In this document: one piece after another, positions 7,082-15,304 of the stretch
Numbering within the stretch: the stretch's first letter is position 1
Layout of the letters: each line of letters opens with the position of its first letter
Assembly (NCBI GenBank): GCA_016180645.1
Contig: JACPAV010000031.1
Span: 1-37,435 of the forward strand
Length of the DNA stretch: 37,435 bases
Source of the DNA: Nitrospirota bacterium
Lineage (GTDB): Bacteria; JACPQY01
Direction of reading: 5' to 3'
Notes under the pieces: model-generated
Told to the model about the DNA's origin: nothing
Database searches by the model: none
Seen by the model: the letters and a program-made list of their open reading frames with translations, nothing else
Translations under genes and position numbers: made by a program

Positions 7082-8614
7082 TCAGCGAACGAAGAAGTCC
7101 TCGGGGCGGAAAGGGGAAACGCGGATGAGGCCGGCCAGGGCCGGATGGACCTCCTTGAAAGCGGTGTGTATTTGACGGGCGATGTCGCGATAGGAAAAGT
7201 GGCCGCTGGGCTTGCTCCGGAGTTCCACCAGGTACTGGAGCTGTTTGAACGTCATCTTGAACAGGGCGCGGCGACGGAAGGAGAGCGGCAGGACGTATTC
7301 GACGGCGGCCGGGACGTCCGCGTGGAGGCGTTGGGCGAACTGGATCACATCCTGGTGAATTCGATGATATCGTTCGTGCAGGCCGGCTTCGTGGACCTCT
7401 TCCGGCGTATCGTATCCCAGTCGATGGTCGAAGGGCTTGAGAATCTGAACCATGTTCCGGTGCCGGTGGAGGTCGCGGAAGGAGCCATTGTCCATGCAGA
7501 TGTCGAACACGAGCTCAAACCCTGCCGCGGTCTCCCGGGGTGGATCGTCCTTCGGATCCCGATCTTCGAAGGCCAGGGCGACCAGTTCGTCGCGGAGTTT
7601 GGGTTTGCTCCTGAGAAAGCCCGCGATCTGCCCGAAGGAGTGAGGCAACTCCGAATAGAGGAGCCCGGCGGCCATCTCGGCCTCGATCGAATCCGGATGG
7701 CACAGGGCCACGCCGCGTCCGCCTTCCGGCCCCGGCAGGTCCCGCAGTTTCCTCCCGATCCACTCCCGCATGCGCCCCCGCATTCGGCTCGCATAGGGCC
7801 GGGCCTCAGCGTATTTCACCAGCGTGGGCAGCGGGACGCAGTCTTTGTAGGTATGGAAGTCGATCTCTTTCCGGAGATCGCCCGTGCTCCAATCCGCCGC
7901 CCCGGCCTTGGCCAGAGTTTCCCCAACCCGGAGATGCACCGGATTGAGCGCGGCACGAGCGGTGAGCGCCGATTTCATTTCGCCGCCAATTTCCCGCATC
8001 TCGGCGAGTTCGTTGCTAAGCAGACGGGCGATGTGACGCTCCAGCGTTCGACCGCTGGCCACGATTCCAACGCCCGTCAGAGTGGACGAAGGCAGGAGAT
8101 ACCGAGCCAGATCGAAGGCCTTGGCCTTCACCGTTTCCTGGAAGGCCTTGTCGTCCATCCGCGGAGAGCGGGTTGGACCGAACTTGGCGGCCAGGAAGGA
8201 CACGAAGGAGTCGTGGAAAGAGCGGTACTCTTCGAAGAGCTGGGCACCAAGCGATTCGTAGGTCTGCTGGTGTGGGGTGCCTGCGATCTCCCGGGGGGTG
8301 TGGAACGAGGCGTGGGTAAAATCCATGTAGCGGGTTGACCTTTCCTGCGCATCCAGCAGGGGTTCGTCCAGGAGCGTGATTGCGGCCACGATCGAAACAT
8401 GTTCGACCGCAAGGCCCACGTGCGCCAGGTCGGCAATCGAGGCATGGCCGTACTTGTGATAGAACTGTTCATAGAAGGTTTCCGCTCGTTCCTGGCTCAA
8501 GGTGAGGATCCAATCCGCGAAAGAAGTCTCGGGTTTGGAGCGGGAAAAACGCGCGAGGGCAAAGCCCTGCACCTCGGGAAGCGCGCCGATGACGACCGTG
8601 ACCTTGCGTTCCAT
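7082..8614 (-). CDS. tandem ThyX-like flavin-dependent thymidylate synthase homologue
   Basis: 510 aa, about twice a normal ThyX. The first half has the ThyX-like segments YGHASIADLAHV (from residue 55), ERSTRY (91-96) and a helix region ending LARLLSNELAEMREIG-like, but lacks the RHR part of the RHRxxS motif. The second half has LHRHR (383-386) and the C-terminal ELRSKPSGHFSYRDI segment, but no SxRY. The two halves therefore keep complementary parts of the substrate and flavin site. ThyX makes dTMP from dUMP with folate and FAD as a homotetramer with sites shared between subunits; whether this protein does so is open. The start has a strong GGAGGGG ribosome site. The gene is divergent from the GGDEF gene. 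Confidence 0.8.
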   Translation of the reverse strand: MERKVTVVIGALPEVQGFALARFSRSKPETSFADWILTLSQERAETFYEQFYHKYGHASIADLAHVGLAVEHVSIVAAITLLDEPLLDAQERSTRYMDFTHASFHTPREIAGTPHQQTYESLGAQLFEEYRSFHDSFVSFLAAKFGPTRSPRMDDKAFQETVKAKAFDLARYLLPSSTLTGVGIVASGRTLERHIARLLSNELAEMREIGGEMKSALTARAALNPVHLRVGETLAKAGAADWSTGDLRKEIDFHTYKDCVPLPTLVKYAEARPYASRMRGRMREWIGRKLRDLPGPEGGRGVALCHPDSIEAEMAAGLLYSELPHSFGQIAGFLRSKPKLRDELVALAFEDRDPKDDPPRETAAGFELVFDICMDNGSFRDLHRHRNMVQILKPFDHRLGYDTPEEVHEAGLHERYHRIHQDVIQFAQRLHADVPAAVEYVLPLSFRRRALFKMTFKQLQYLVELRSKPSGHFSYRDIARQIHTAFKEVHPALAGLIRVSPFRPEDFFVR

Positions 8615-8778
8615 CGTCCCCTCCGCTCAGCTCCGGGGGCGACGAAAGGAAGAACCATAGGGTTTCAGCATCGGGAAGATTTATGACGGAATCACCGTGG
8701 GGCGTCAACTTCCCGGAACCGCGAGGCCCCATTCTCCACTTGAGTTTTGCCCCCCCCCATAGATAATGAAGCCACACC
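8615..8778. other. divergent intergenic region with a 9-C tract
   Basis: This 164-nt region separates the minus-strand ThyX-like gene from the plus-strand GGDEF gene and must hold promoters for both; I see no strong consensus for either. A run of nine C (8750-8758) lies 20 nt before the GGDEF start codon, a place where length changes could alter expression. Confidence 0.5.
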
Positions 8779-9750
8779 ATGCAGGATCCTGGAAAAAGAC
8801 TCCTTCTCGTGGAGGAAGATCCGGTCTATGGAAAAGACCTCGTCGAGGTCCTCGAACACGACGGCTGGCGCGTGGATTGGGCGAAGAGCGCGAAGGAGGG
8901 CATCTCCGCGTCGTTGGACGGCCTCGCGCTGGTCATCGTCGATGCCAGCACGGAGGACTTCTTCACGCTGGAGCTCGTTCACACCCTCTCACAGCAGCGG
9001 CACGTCCCGCTCGTCACCATCTGTTCACGGTCGGATATGGAGTTCACCGACCGGTTCCTCCAGGACGGCGCGGTGGACGTCATCATCCGTGAAGACGTGC
9101 CGGTGACTGCCTTCCCACTCATGCTCATTCGGAGCCTGTTTCTTCACACACAGGACGACGAACAGAAACGGCTGACGGACCGCCTCCAGGGTCGCTACTG
9201 GCTTAAGGACGAAGGTGAGGCGCGCGACGCCTCCTCCGAGCTGTATACCCAGGCCTACATGGTCGAGCTGCTGCAATTGGAAATCGCCCACGCCCGGGCG
9301 GATCGCATTCCCGTGGCCGTCCTCCTGCTCTCGGTGGACCAACTGGCCCATCTTCCGGCGGGGGACTCCGGCCCAAAGAACACGGAGCTGTATCGCCAGG
9401 TCGGCCGGTTTCTACGAACCCAACTTCGCACGATGGATCTCCTGGGACGGTACGGGGCGGAGGAGTTTCTGGCGATCCTGCCGGGAGCCGATGTGGAGGG
9501 CGCGGAAGGGGCGGCCCATCGGCTGGTGGAAAAGTGCGGCAAGGAAACGATCGCCGACGATCAGCCTCAGGCCGTCACCCTGAGTTGCGGCGTAGCCGTT
9601 TACGACCCCCACACGGCCCCCACCGGAGAAGGGGGGAAGACGGACTGGTCCACGCTTATCGAGAGGGCGGAGAAAAGTCTGCACTCTGCGAAGAAGTCGG
9701 GGGGCAGCCAGGCGGGTACAGCGGCGGCTATCGAGGCCGAACCTCGATAG
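8779..9750 (+). CDS. response regulator with degenerate GGDEF domain
   Basis: 323 aa. A receiver domain (about 1-120) has an acidic pocket (E12, E13, D14) and phospho-acceptor D55 in LVIVDAS; the usual Lys near residue 103 appears as Arg. A GGDEF domain follows (about 155-310). Its active-site loop reads RYGAEEF (GAEEF at 226-230) instead of RYGGEEF, so the second Gly is Ala. The inhibitory I-site RxxD is present as RTMD (217-220), exactly five residues before the loop. It may be a diguanylate cyclase with altered activity or a c-di-GMP sensor; the I-site argues that nucleotide binding is kept. It faces the flagellar block that encodes a PilZ protein. Its 3' end overlaps the end of ispH by 23 nt, tail to tail. 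Confidence 0.85.
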   Translation: MQDPGKRLLLVEEDPVYGKDLVEVLEHDGWRVDWAKSAKEGISASLDGLALVIVDASTEDFFTLELVHTLSQQRHVPLVTICSRSDMEFTDRFLQDGAVDVIIREDVPVTAFPLMLIRSLFLHTQDDEQKRLTDRLQGRYWLKDEGEARDASSELYTQAYMVELLQLEIAHARADRIPVAVLLLSVDQLAHLPAGDSGPKNTELYRQVGRFLRTQLRTMDLLGRYGAEEFLAILPGADVEGAEGAAHRLVEKCGKETIADDQPQAVTLSCGVAVYDPHTAPTGEGGKTDWSTLIERAEKSLHSAKKSGGSQAGTAAAIEAEPR

Positions 9751-10678
9751 CCGCCATGTGCCGGAGTTCCGGCGGAAGGGCAAACTCGATGCTCTCTTCG
9801 GCGGTCCGGATCTCGCGGATGGAGATTGCCCCCAGCTCTTTCAGGCGCTCGATGACTTTTCGCACGAGATCCTCAGGCGCAGACGCCCCGGCTGTTACGC
9901 CTACGCACTCGGCGCCCGCCAACCACTCGCCTCGTATATCGTCCGCATTCTGAATCAGGTGCGCGCGGGCTCCCCTCGCCACCGCCACCTCCACCAGCCG
10001 GTTGGAGTTGGAGCTCTCCGGGGAGCCGACCACGAGAACGACCCGGGCTTCTTCGCACAGCTCTTTCACGGCGTTCTGCCGGTTTTGTGTCGCGTAGCAG
10101 ATGTCGTCCTTTTTCGGCTCCCGCAGGCCCGGAAACCGCCGGCGAAGCACCTCCACGATCTCTTTCGTATCGTCCACGCTGAGCGTGGTCTGAGTTACGC
10201 AGGCCACGCGGTCGGGATCGGGGACGCGCACCTCCTGCGCCTCCCTCACGGTTCCGATGACCTCGATGGCATCCGGCGCCTCGCCCAGTGTTCCCTCCAC
10301 CTCCACATGAGTGCGATGGCCGATGAGCAGCACCCGGTAGCCCGAGCGCGCCAGACGAACGGCCTCGATGTGAACTTTCGTGACGAGCGGGCATGTGGCA
10401 TCGATGGTCCGGAGATTCCGCCTGCGGGCCTCGTCCCGCACTGCGGGCGAGACACCGTGGGCGCTGAAGATCAGGATCGAGCGTTCGGGAACCTGGGCCA
10501 GGTCATCCACAAACCGGGCGCCCATTTCCCGCAGGCGGTTGACGACATGATTGTTGTGCACGATTTCATGGCGCACGTAGACCGGCGGTCCGAACGCATC
10601 CAAGGCCAGTTCCACGATCTCGATGGCACGGTCCACTCCCGCGCAGAAACCGCGAGGTTGAGCGAGGAAGACATCCAC
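9728..10678 (-). CDS. ispH: 4-hydroxy-3-methylbut-2-enyl diphosphate reductase
   Basis: IspH (LytB), the last enzyme of the MEP isoprenoid pathway: it reduces HMBPP to IPP and DMAPP with an iron-sulfur cluster. The three cluster cysteines are at C12 (RGFCAGV), C96 (DATCPLV) and C194 (DDICYATQNRQ). The substrate-binding motifs HEIVHNNHVV, FSAHGVSP and SPESSNSNRL are all present, with active-site E130-region EVEGTLGE following GHRTHVE. The length of 316 aa is normal. It follows fliF after 52 nt on the same strand, so it may be read from the flagellar operon, although a housekeeping role would need its own promoter. The identification is firm. Confidence 0.97.
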   Translation of the reverse strand: MDVFLAQPRGFCAGVDRAIEIVELALDAFGPPVYVRHEIVHNNHVVNRLREMGARFVDDLAQVPERSILIFSAHGVSPAVRDEARRRNLRTIDATCPLVTKVHIEAVRLARSGYRVLLIGHRTHVEVEGTLGEAPDAIEVIGTVREAQEVRVPDPDRVACVTQTTLSVDDTKEIVEVLRRRFPGLREPKKDDICYATQNRQNAVKELCEEARVVLVVGSPESSNSNRLVEVAVARGARAHLIQNADDIRGEWLAGAECVGVTAGASAPEDLVRKVIERLKELGAISIREIRTAEESIEFALPPELRHMAAIEVRPR

Positions 10679-10730
10679 GTCCGTACTCTATCAAAGGCGG
10701 GAAAATGCGGCTACGGCGGTCAGCCGAGCG

Positions 10731-12314
10731 CTATTTCTTGAGCCACTGGCGGAGGATCTCCGCGGCCATGCGGGGATCCTTGCGGGCGAATTCGAGGGCG
10801 CGCTTCAGATAGGCCCCGGCCTCAAGCCGGATCTCCGGCGGGCCGATCGGCTTCTCCTCAAGCTCTTCTTCACCCAACGCCGCCAGCTCGGCCTCGCGTT
10901 TCGCCTCCAACCAGCGGTTGAGATACCTCATGCCGAGGAGGAAGAGCACCGCGAAGGCCACGATGCTGAGTCCGATCAGGCTGTACCGAATCAACATTTC
11001 TTCACGCTCCCGCTGGCGCAGCAGGCGCATTTCGTCTTCCATGGAGCTTACCGCCGCCAGAGGGAAACTCGCAACTTTGACCTCATCCCCCCGCTCCGCC
11101 CGATAGCCCACCGAATTGCGCACGAGCGCTTCATAGGTCAGGAGTTCCTCACCGGTCCGCGCGACGAATTTGCGGACGTCCCGGCCTCCCTCCTTGACCA
11201 TCTGGTACTTGCCATCGACGAGTACGGCCACAGTCAGCCGCGCCACGTCCCCGGTGGGAAGTTGACTCATGGTCACGGTCTTGGTGACCTCGTAGTTCGT
11301 GGCGATCTGTTCCTTGGTGTACTTCTGTTCCGAGGGTTGGACGCCGGGCGGGATCAGATCCGGCGGGATGTTGCTCCGCACGCCGGGGATGCCGACCGGA
11401 ACCTGGGCGCCGCCCTGGAACTTCTCCGTGACCGATTGCTCGCTCCGGGTGGCGATTCGGTTGGGATCCCAGTCCTCCTTCTTCTGCTCCGTTCGCGTCC
11501 AATCCAGTTCGGCGGTGACTTTGGCCACCACGCGCTGGGGGCCGACGACCGGCTCGAGTATGCTGACGATCTTCTTCTCGTACTCTTTTTCCAGCCACTG
11601 CTGCCGCTCGATCTGTGTGGAGGTGATGCCGCCGTCGCTTCCCTCGTCGAGCCCTTCGGTGAGAATCCGGCCGTGGTTGTCCACGATCGTCACGTCTTTG
11701 TTTTGCAGCCCTTCGATGCTGGAGGAAACGAGGTGGACGATGCCTTTGACCTGGTGTCTTTTCAGTTCCATGCCGGGCTTGAGAAGGAGCATCACGCTCG
11801 CGCTGGTCTTTTTCTCCTCCCCGATGAAGAGAGATTTTTCCGGCATGCTGAGGTGGACGCGGGCACGCTGGATCTCGCCCATTTTGGAGATCGTCCGTTC
11901 AAGCTCGCCCTGGAGGGCGCGGAGGAGGTTGATGCGCTGCTGGAATTCCGTGAGACCGAAGGCTTTCTGATCGAAAATCTCGTACCCGATCCCGGCCGTG
12001 GGCATGCCTTTGAGGGAGAACGACAGCCGGAGGTCCATCGCCTTGCCCTTGGGAACGGAGATCGCCGTTTCATCGGCGCTGATTTTGTAGGGGATCAATT
12101 GTTCGTCGAGATCCGCCTTGATCTTGGCGAGTTCTTCCTGCTGGAGGTTGCCGTAGAGGAGCTGGTAATCGACCACCGGTTTTCGGGCGGAAAGGACGGT
12201 GATGGTTAGGAGCAAGACCGCCGCGCCGGCGCCGACCAGAATCTGGTACGGGCGGGGCAGCTTGATGAACCGCTCGAAAAGCTGCTTGCCTAGCTGCTGA
12301 AGTCGCTCAAACAC
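10731..12314 (-). CDS. fliF: flagellar MS-ring protein FliF
   Basis: FliF builds the MS ring of the basal body in the inner membrane. The 527-aa protein has an N-terminal membrane helix (residues about 24-45, LVGAGAAVLLLTITVLSA), the ring-building motif YQLLYGNLQQEEL, the block LQGELERTISKMGEIQRARVHL, a variable periplasmic region, and a second helix near the C-terminus (YSLIGLSIVAFAVLFLLG). The cytoplasmic tail ends in RALEFARKDPRMAAEILRQWL, the usual FliG-binding helix. The start is GTG (12312-12314). It is the last structural gene of flgB-flgC-fliE-fliF; fliG and export genes are not in the window, so the rest of the flagellar genes lie elsewhere. Confidence 0.97.
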   Translation of the reverse strand: MFERLQQLGKQLFERFIKLPRPYQILVGAGAAVLLLTITVLSARKPVVDYQLLYGNLQQEELAKIKADLDEQLIPYKISADETAISVPKGKAMDLRLSFSLKGMPTAGIGYEIFDQKAFGLTEFQQRINLLRALQGELERTISKMGEIQRARVHLSMPEKSLFIGEEKKTSASVMLLLKPGMELKRHQVKGIVHLVSSSIEGLQNKDVTIVDNHGRILTEGLDEGSDGGITSTQIERQQWLEKEYEKKIVSILEPVVGPQRVVAKVTAELDWTRTEQKKEDWDPNRIATRSEQSVTEKFQGGAQVPVGIPGVRSNIPPDLIPPGVQPSEQKYTKEQIATNYEVTKTVTMSQLPTGDVARLTVAVLVDGKYQMVKEGGRDVRKFVARTGEELLTYEALVRNSVGYRAERGDEVKVASFPLAAVSSMEDEMRLLRQREREEMLIRYSLIGLSIVAFAVLFLLGMRYLNRWLEAKREAELAALGEEELEEKPIGPPEIRLEAGAYLKRALEFARKDPRMAAEILRQWLKK

Positions 12315-12458
12315 GAGAGCTCATCACTGCGTTCGACGCCACCCATCGTCGGGTCGCGCTCCTTCGCAGGTCCAGGAGGTCCTGGTCCATGAGCCCTCAT
12401 CTTCTCTGCGTGACATCCGTGTCACCTTTCCCCCTGGTTTAATCGCCCCTACTGTGGA
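12315..12458. other. fliE-fliF intergenic region with hairpins
   Basis: A 144-nt gap, long for this tight operon. It holds a perfect inverted repeat GTGACA/TGTCAC (12410-12415 and 12420-12425) and a CAGGAGGTCCTG palindrome near 12373. GCCCCTAC at 12444-12451 resembles the end of a degraded GTAG-headed REP. The hairpins could attenuate read-through from fliE into fliF. Confidence 0.4.
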
Positions 12459-12764
12459 TTAGGCCTGCATGCGGCTGATTTCACGATAGGCTTCAAGGAG
12501 GCGGTTCCGGATCTGCATCATGAGCTTGAAGGAAATGTCCGCCTTCTGAAGCGCGATCATCGTCTCATGCAGGTTTTTGTTCTCCCCCGTCATGAGTTCC
12601 TGGACGGACTTCTGTGCGTCCTGTTGGACCTCGTTGACGGAGGCGACGGCGTCCTTCAGCACTTCGCCGAAAGACTTCGTCGCTTCCCCCGACTTCTTCT
12701 CCGGCTCTTTGAGCGGAGAGGTCAGCGGCTCGAGAATGCTTCGAAGTTTGATTTCGTCAATCAC
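12459..12764 (-). CDS. fliE: flagellar hook-basal body protein FliE
   Basis: A 101-aa FliE, which joins the MS ring to the proximal rod. The family's C-terminal half is clear: VNEVQQDAQKSVQELMTGE, then HETMIALQKADISFKLMMQIRNRLLEAYREISRM. The N-terminal part is short and charged, as usual for a type III-exported rod protein without a cleaved signal. The start is GTG at 12762-12764, 9 nt after the flgC stop; the ribosome site is weak, suggesting translational coupling to flgC. Confidence 0.95.
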   Translation of the reverse strand: MIDEIKLRSILEPLTSPLKEPEKKSGEATKSFGEVLKDAVASVNEVQQDAQKSVQELMTGENKNLHETMIALQKADISFKLMMQIRNRLLEAYREISRMQA

Positions 12765-12773
12765 GGTGGGTCA

Positions 12774-13256
12774 CTACTGCCCGAGCGCGAGCGTGCGCTG
12801 GGCCATGGTTTTGGCGGCGTTGATCGCCGTCACGTTCGCTTCGTAATTGCGGGTGGCCGCCATGAGGTTGACCATTTCTTCGATGGTGTTGATGTTGGGC
12901 ATCATCACGTAGCCGTCCCGATTGGCATCCGGATGGGAGGGATCGTACACGAGCTTAGGATCTCGCGGATCTTCCACGATGTCAACCACTTCCACTTTCC
13001 GGACCTCATTCCCCCCCAGCGCCGTTCGGAGAGCCTCCTTGAAGGCCTCCGGAGCGGGGATATACGGAAAAACCGGATTGCGCGCGTTCTGGTGAAGCCC
13101 CCCCGAAGCGAACACGACGTCCCGCCGACGGTACGGTCCGCCCTCCACCGTGCGGGTGGTCTGGGCGTTCGCCAGGTTCATCGAGATGACGTTCATCCGC
13201 ACCCTCTGGGCATAGAGCCCCGAGGAGCTGACTTCCATCGCGCTGAATAGATCCAT
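12774..13256 (-). CDS. flgC: flagellar basal-body rod protein FlgC
   Basis: FlgC, a proximal rod subunit exported by the flagellar type III system. MDLFSAMEVSSSGLYAQRVRM and the rod signature NVISMNLANAQTTRT form the N-terminal helix; the C-terminus TIEEMVNLMAATRNYEANV, AINAAKTM is characteristic. Starting at the ATG at 13254-13256 gives 160 aa, slightly longer than the typical 135-150; the extra residues lie in the middle around FKEALRTALGGNEVRKV. The frame is open about 30 codons further upstream, but those residues resemble non-coding DNA. Confidence 0.96.
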   Translation of the reverse strand: MDLFSAMEVSSSGLYAQRVRMNVISMNLANAQTTRTVEGGPYRRRDVVFASGGLHQNARNPVFPYIPAPEAFKEALRTALGGNEVRKVEVVDIVEDPRDPKLVYDPSHPDANRDGYVMMPNINTIEEMVNLMAATRNYEANVTAINAAKTMAQRTLALGQ

Positions 13257-13355
13257 GATCGTTAGGAGTGATGGGTGAGGAGTGATGCGATGGGGAATTC
13301 GCAGAGTCTCATGATTCCGCCCGCATCCCTCATCACGCTTCACCCTTCACGCCTG

Positions 13356-13781
13356 TTATCGTCCGCTTTCCATGATGACGGTGCGAATCGTATTGATGCG
13401 TCCGCGCAGAATTTCGGCTGCCGTTTGGTACATCATCTGGTTCTCGGCCATCCGCGTCATTTCGCGTTCGGCATCCACGCTGTTGTAGTCGTTTCCGGAG
13501 GTCGGCGGCGCTTCCACCAGGTGCTGCGGTTGAACCCCGGCCAGATCGGATTGAAAACCTGAGAAGTGCTTTTGATCCGTCATCTTCATGCGGAGGGTGC
13601 CTTCCTTGCGCATCGCCTCGCGGAGGAGGCCCTCGAAATCGACATGGACCGCCTTGTAATTCGGTGTCTCTGCATTCGCGAGATTGGCGCTGATGAGGTT
13701 GTGCTGGAGCGTGCGGAAGTCCATGACCTTCTGCAAAAGCAGACCGGTCTCTCCCATCAAAGCATCAGCTATACCTGGCAT
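13356..13781 (-). CDS. flgB: flagellar basal-body rod protein FlgB
   Basis: FlgB, the most proximal rod subunit. The protein (141 aa) shows the rod signature NLISANLANAETPNYKAV, and the C-terminal part VDAEREMTRMAENQMMYQTAAEILRGRI is typical. The ATG at 13779-13781 is chosen because a GGAG ribosome site lies 6 nt upstream and a sigma-54 promoter predicts transcription start near 13793, leaving a 12-nt leader. The open frame extends 18 codons further, into the promoter, which cannot be translated from that transcript. It is the first gene of flgB-flgC-fliE-fliF. Confidence 0.96.
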   Translation of the reverse strand: MPGIADALMGETGLLLQKVMDFRTLQHNLISANLANAETPNYKAVHVDFEGLLREAMRKEGTLRMKMTDQKHFSGFQSDLAGVQPQHLVEAPPTSGNDYNSVDAEREMTRMAENQMMYQTAAEILRGRINTIRTVIMESGR

Positions 13782-13792
13782 CCTTGGCTCCG

Positions 13793-13819
13793 TAGGTTTG
13801 ATTCGCAATGCACATGCCA
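13793..13819 (-). promoter_or_regulatory. sigma-54 (-24/-12) promoter for flgB operon
   Basis: On the minus strand TGGCAT, five bases, TTGC occupy 13819 to 13805. The invariant GG and GC are separated by exactly 10 nt, as required, and ten of the core bases match the consensus TGGCAC-N5-TTGC except one. The predicted start site is about 13793, 12 nt before the flgB ATG with the GGAG site between. The sigma-54 activator gene lies immediately upstream, so enhancer sites for it may lie within 13820-14100. Confidence 0.78.
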
Positions 13820-13937
13820 GAAGGCCGGTCCGCAAGCATCTGAAAATTCGTCGTTTCCTTGGGCATCCCCTTGCCCGTGGTGTTGGCTGGGAAAAAGCTG
13901 CCGGGCATCCGGAAAGTTCTGCCGATCTTCGAGCAAT

Positions 13938-15302
13938 TTATGAGAGTTCTTCGGGCGCTTCAATTCGATACTCATGCAGCTTGTTTCTTAATGTTCGGAC
14001 GCTGATGCCCAGAATGTTAGCCGCCTTCGTGCGATTGCCCTGGACGGACTGGAGCGTACGAAGGATCAGGTTGCGTTCCACTTGATCGAGCGATTGGCCG
14101 ACGGCCGGCCCCTGTCCTCTGGCTTCCGGAAGCGTGAGGGTTTGGAGTTCATCTTTCAGGTGGTGGAACGTGATCGTCCGATCGTTGCAAAAGAGGACGG
14201 CGCGTTCGATGAGATTTTCCAGTTCGCGCACGTTCCCCCGCCATCGAGCCGAGCGGAACGCTTCCAGAACCGCGGGATCCAGCCCTTCCACCCGACGCCG
14301 GTACTTCTGGTTAAAATGCTTGATGAAATGTTCGCTGAGGATGGGCAGATCGTCCAGGCGATCGCGGAGCGGAGGAAGCGTGAGGGGAATCACGTGAAGG
14401 CGGTAAAAAAGATCTTCCCGGAAGCGACCGGCATGGATTTCTTCTTTCAGGTCCCGGTTGGTCGTGGCGACGACGCGGATGTCCACGGAGAGAGGCGCGC
14501 GCGAGCCCAACCGATCGATCGCCCGTTCCTGGAGCACTCGGAGAAGTTTGGCCTGGAGATGAAGCGGCACCTCGCCGATTTCGTCCAGGAGAAGGGTCCC
14601 CTTGTGGGCCAGTTCGAACTTGCCCTTGCGATCGCGGATGGCGCCGGTGAACGCCCCCTTTTCGTAGCCGAAGAGCTCGCTCTCAAGGAGACCCTCCGGA
14701 AGGGCGGCACAGTTGATGGCCACGAACGGATTCTTTCGGCGGGGGCTGCTCTCGTGGATCGTCCGCGCGAGAAGCTCCTTGCCCGTGCCGCTTTCCCCGA
14801 GGATCAGCACGGTCGCATCACTCTCGCCGGCTTCACGCGCACGGTCGAGAAGGGCCCGCATTCTCGAATTCCGAGTCACGATCTCCGTCGATCGCCGGCC
14901 GTTGGAGGCTTCCCGCGGCTCGGGGCCTCGAGCGGAATCGGTGGGGCCGGTCAGGACCCGGTCCACGACCTTTTCGAGGACGTCGATCGAGAAGGGCTTC
15001 ATGAGGTAGTCGGAGGCGCCGGCCTTCATGGCATCCACGGCGTCCTGCACCGTCGCGTAGGCCGTAAGGAGGACGATCGAGATGTCTTCCCGGCGGCGCC
15101 GCGCTTCGCGGAGGAGGTCCATTCCGGTGATGCCGGGCATTTTCACGTCACTCAAGACGAGGTCGAAGGAATCTTCATCCAGCACTTGCAGCGCCTCGTT
15201 CGCCCCGGAGACGGCCTGAACTTCATGGCCGAGCCGCGAGAGACTCGTCCGTAAGGCCACCAGCATGCCTTCATCGTCGTCCACAACCAGTATTCGAGCC
15301 AT
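13938..15302 (-). CDS. NtrC-family sigma-54-dependent flagellar response regulator
   Basis: A 454-aa three-domain activator. Receiver: acidic pocket VVDDD (7-10), phospho-acceptor D52 in LSDVKMPG, Lys in LMKPF. AAA+ domain: Walker A GESGTGKE (169-176), the sigma-54 contact loop GAFTGA (216-221), Walker [10 protein letters not shown] (236-244). C-terminal Fis-type helix-turn-helix [20 protein letters not shown]. With the kinase 2 nt upstream it forms a two-component pair like FlgS/FlgR or FleS/FleR, which switches on rod and hook genes with sigma-54. A matching promoter lies directly downstream before flgB. The start has a GAGGGA ribosome site. Family certain, target assignment inferred from position. 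Confidence 0.94.
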   Translation of the reverse strand: MARILVVDDDEGMLVALRTSLSRLGHEVQAVSGANEALQVLDEDSFDLVLSDVKMPGITGMDLLREARRRREDISIVLLTAYATVQDAVDAMKAGASDYLMKPFSIDVLEKVVDRVLTGPTDSARGPEPREASNGRRSTEIVTRNSRMRALLDRAREAGESDATVLILGESGTGKELLARTIHESSPRRKNPFVAINCAALPEGLLESELFGYEKGAFTGAIRDRKGKFELAHKGTLLLDEIGEVPLHLQAKLLRVLQERAIDRLGSRAPLSVDIRVVATTNRDLKEEIHAGRFREDLFYRLHVIPLTLPPLRDRLDDLPILSEHFIKHFNQKYRRRVEGLDPAVLEAFRSARWRGNVRELENLIERAVLFCNDRTITFHHLKDELQTLTLPEARGQGPAVGQSLDQVERNLILRTLQSVQGNRTKAANILGISVRTLRNKLHEYRIEAPEELS

Positions 15303-15304
15303 GG

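Noticed and set aside
14082-15254. A 390-codon plus-strand frame
   Set aside because: It mirrors the NtrC-type activator, whose Walker, GAFTGA and HTH motifs are on the minus strand; its translation has no recognisable domain.
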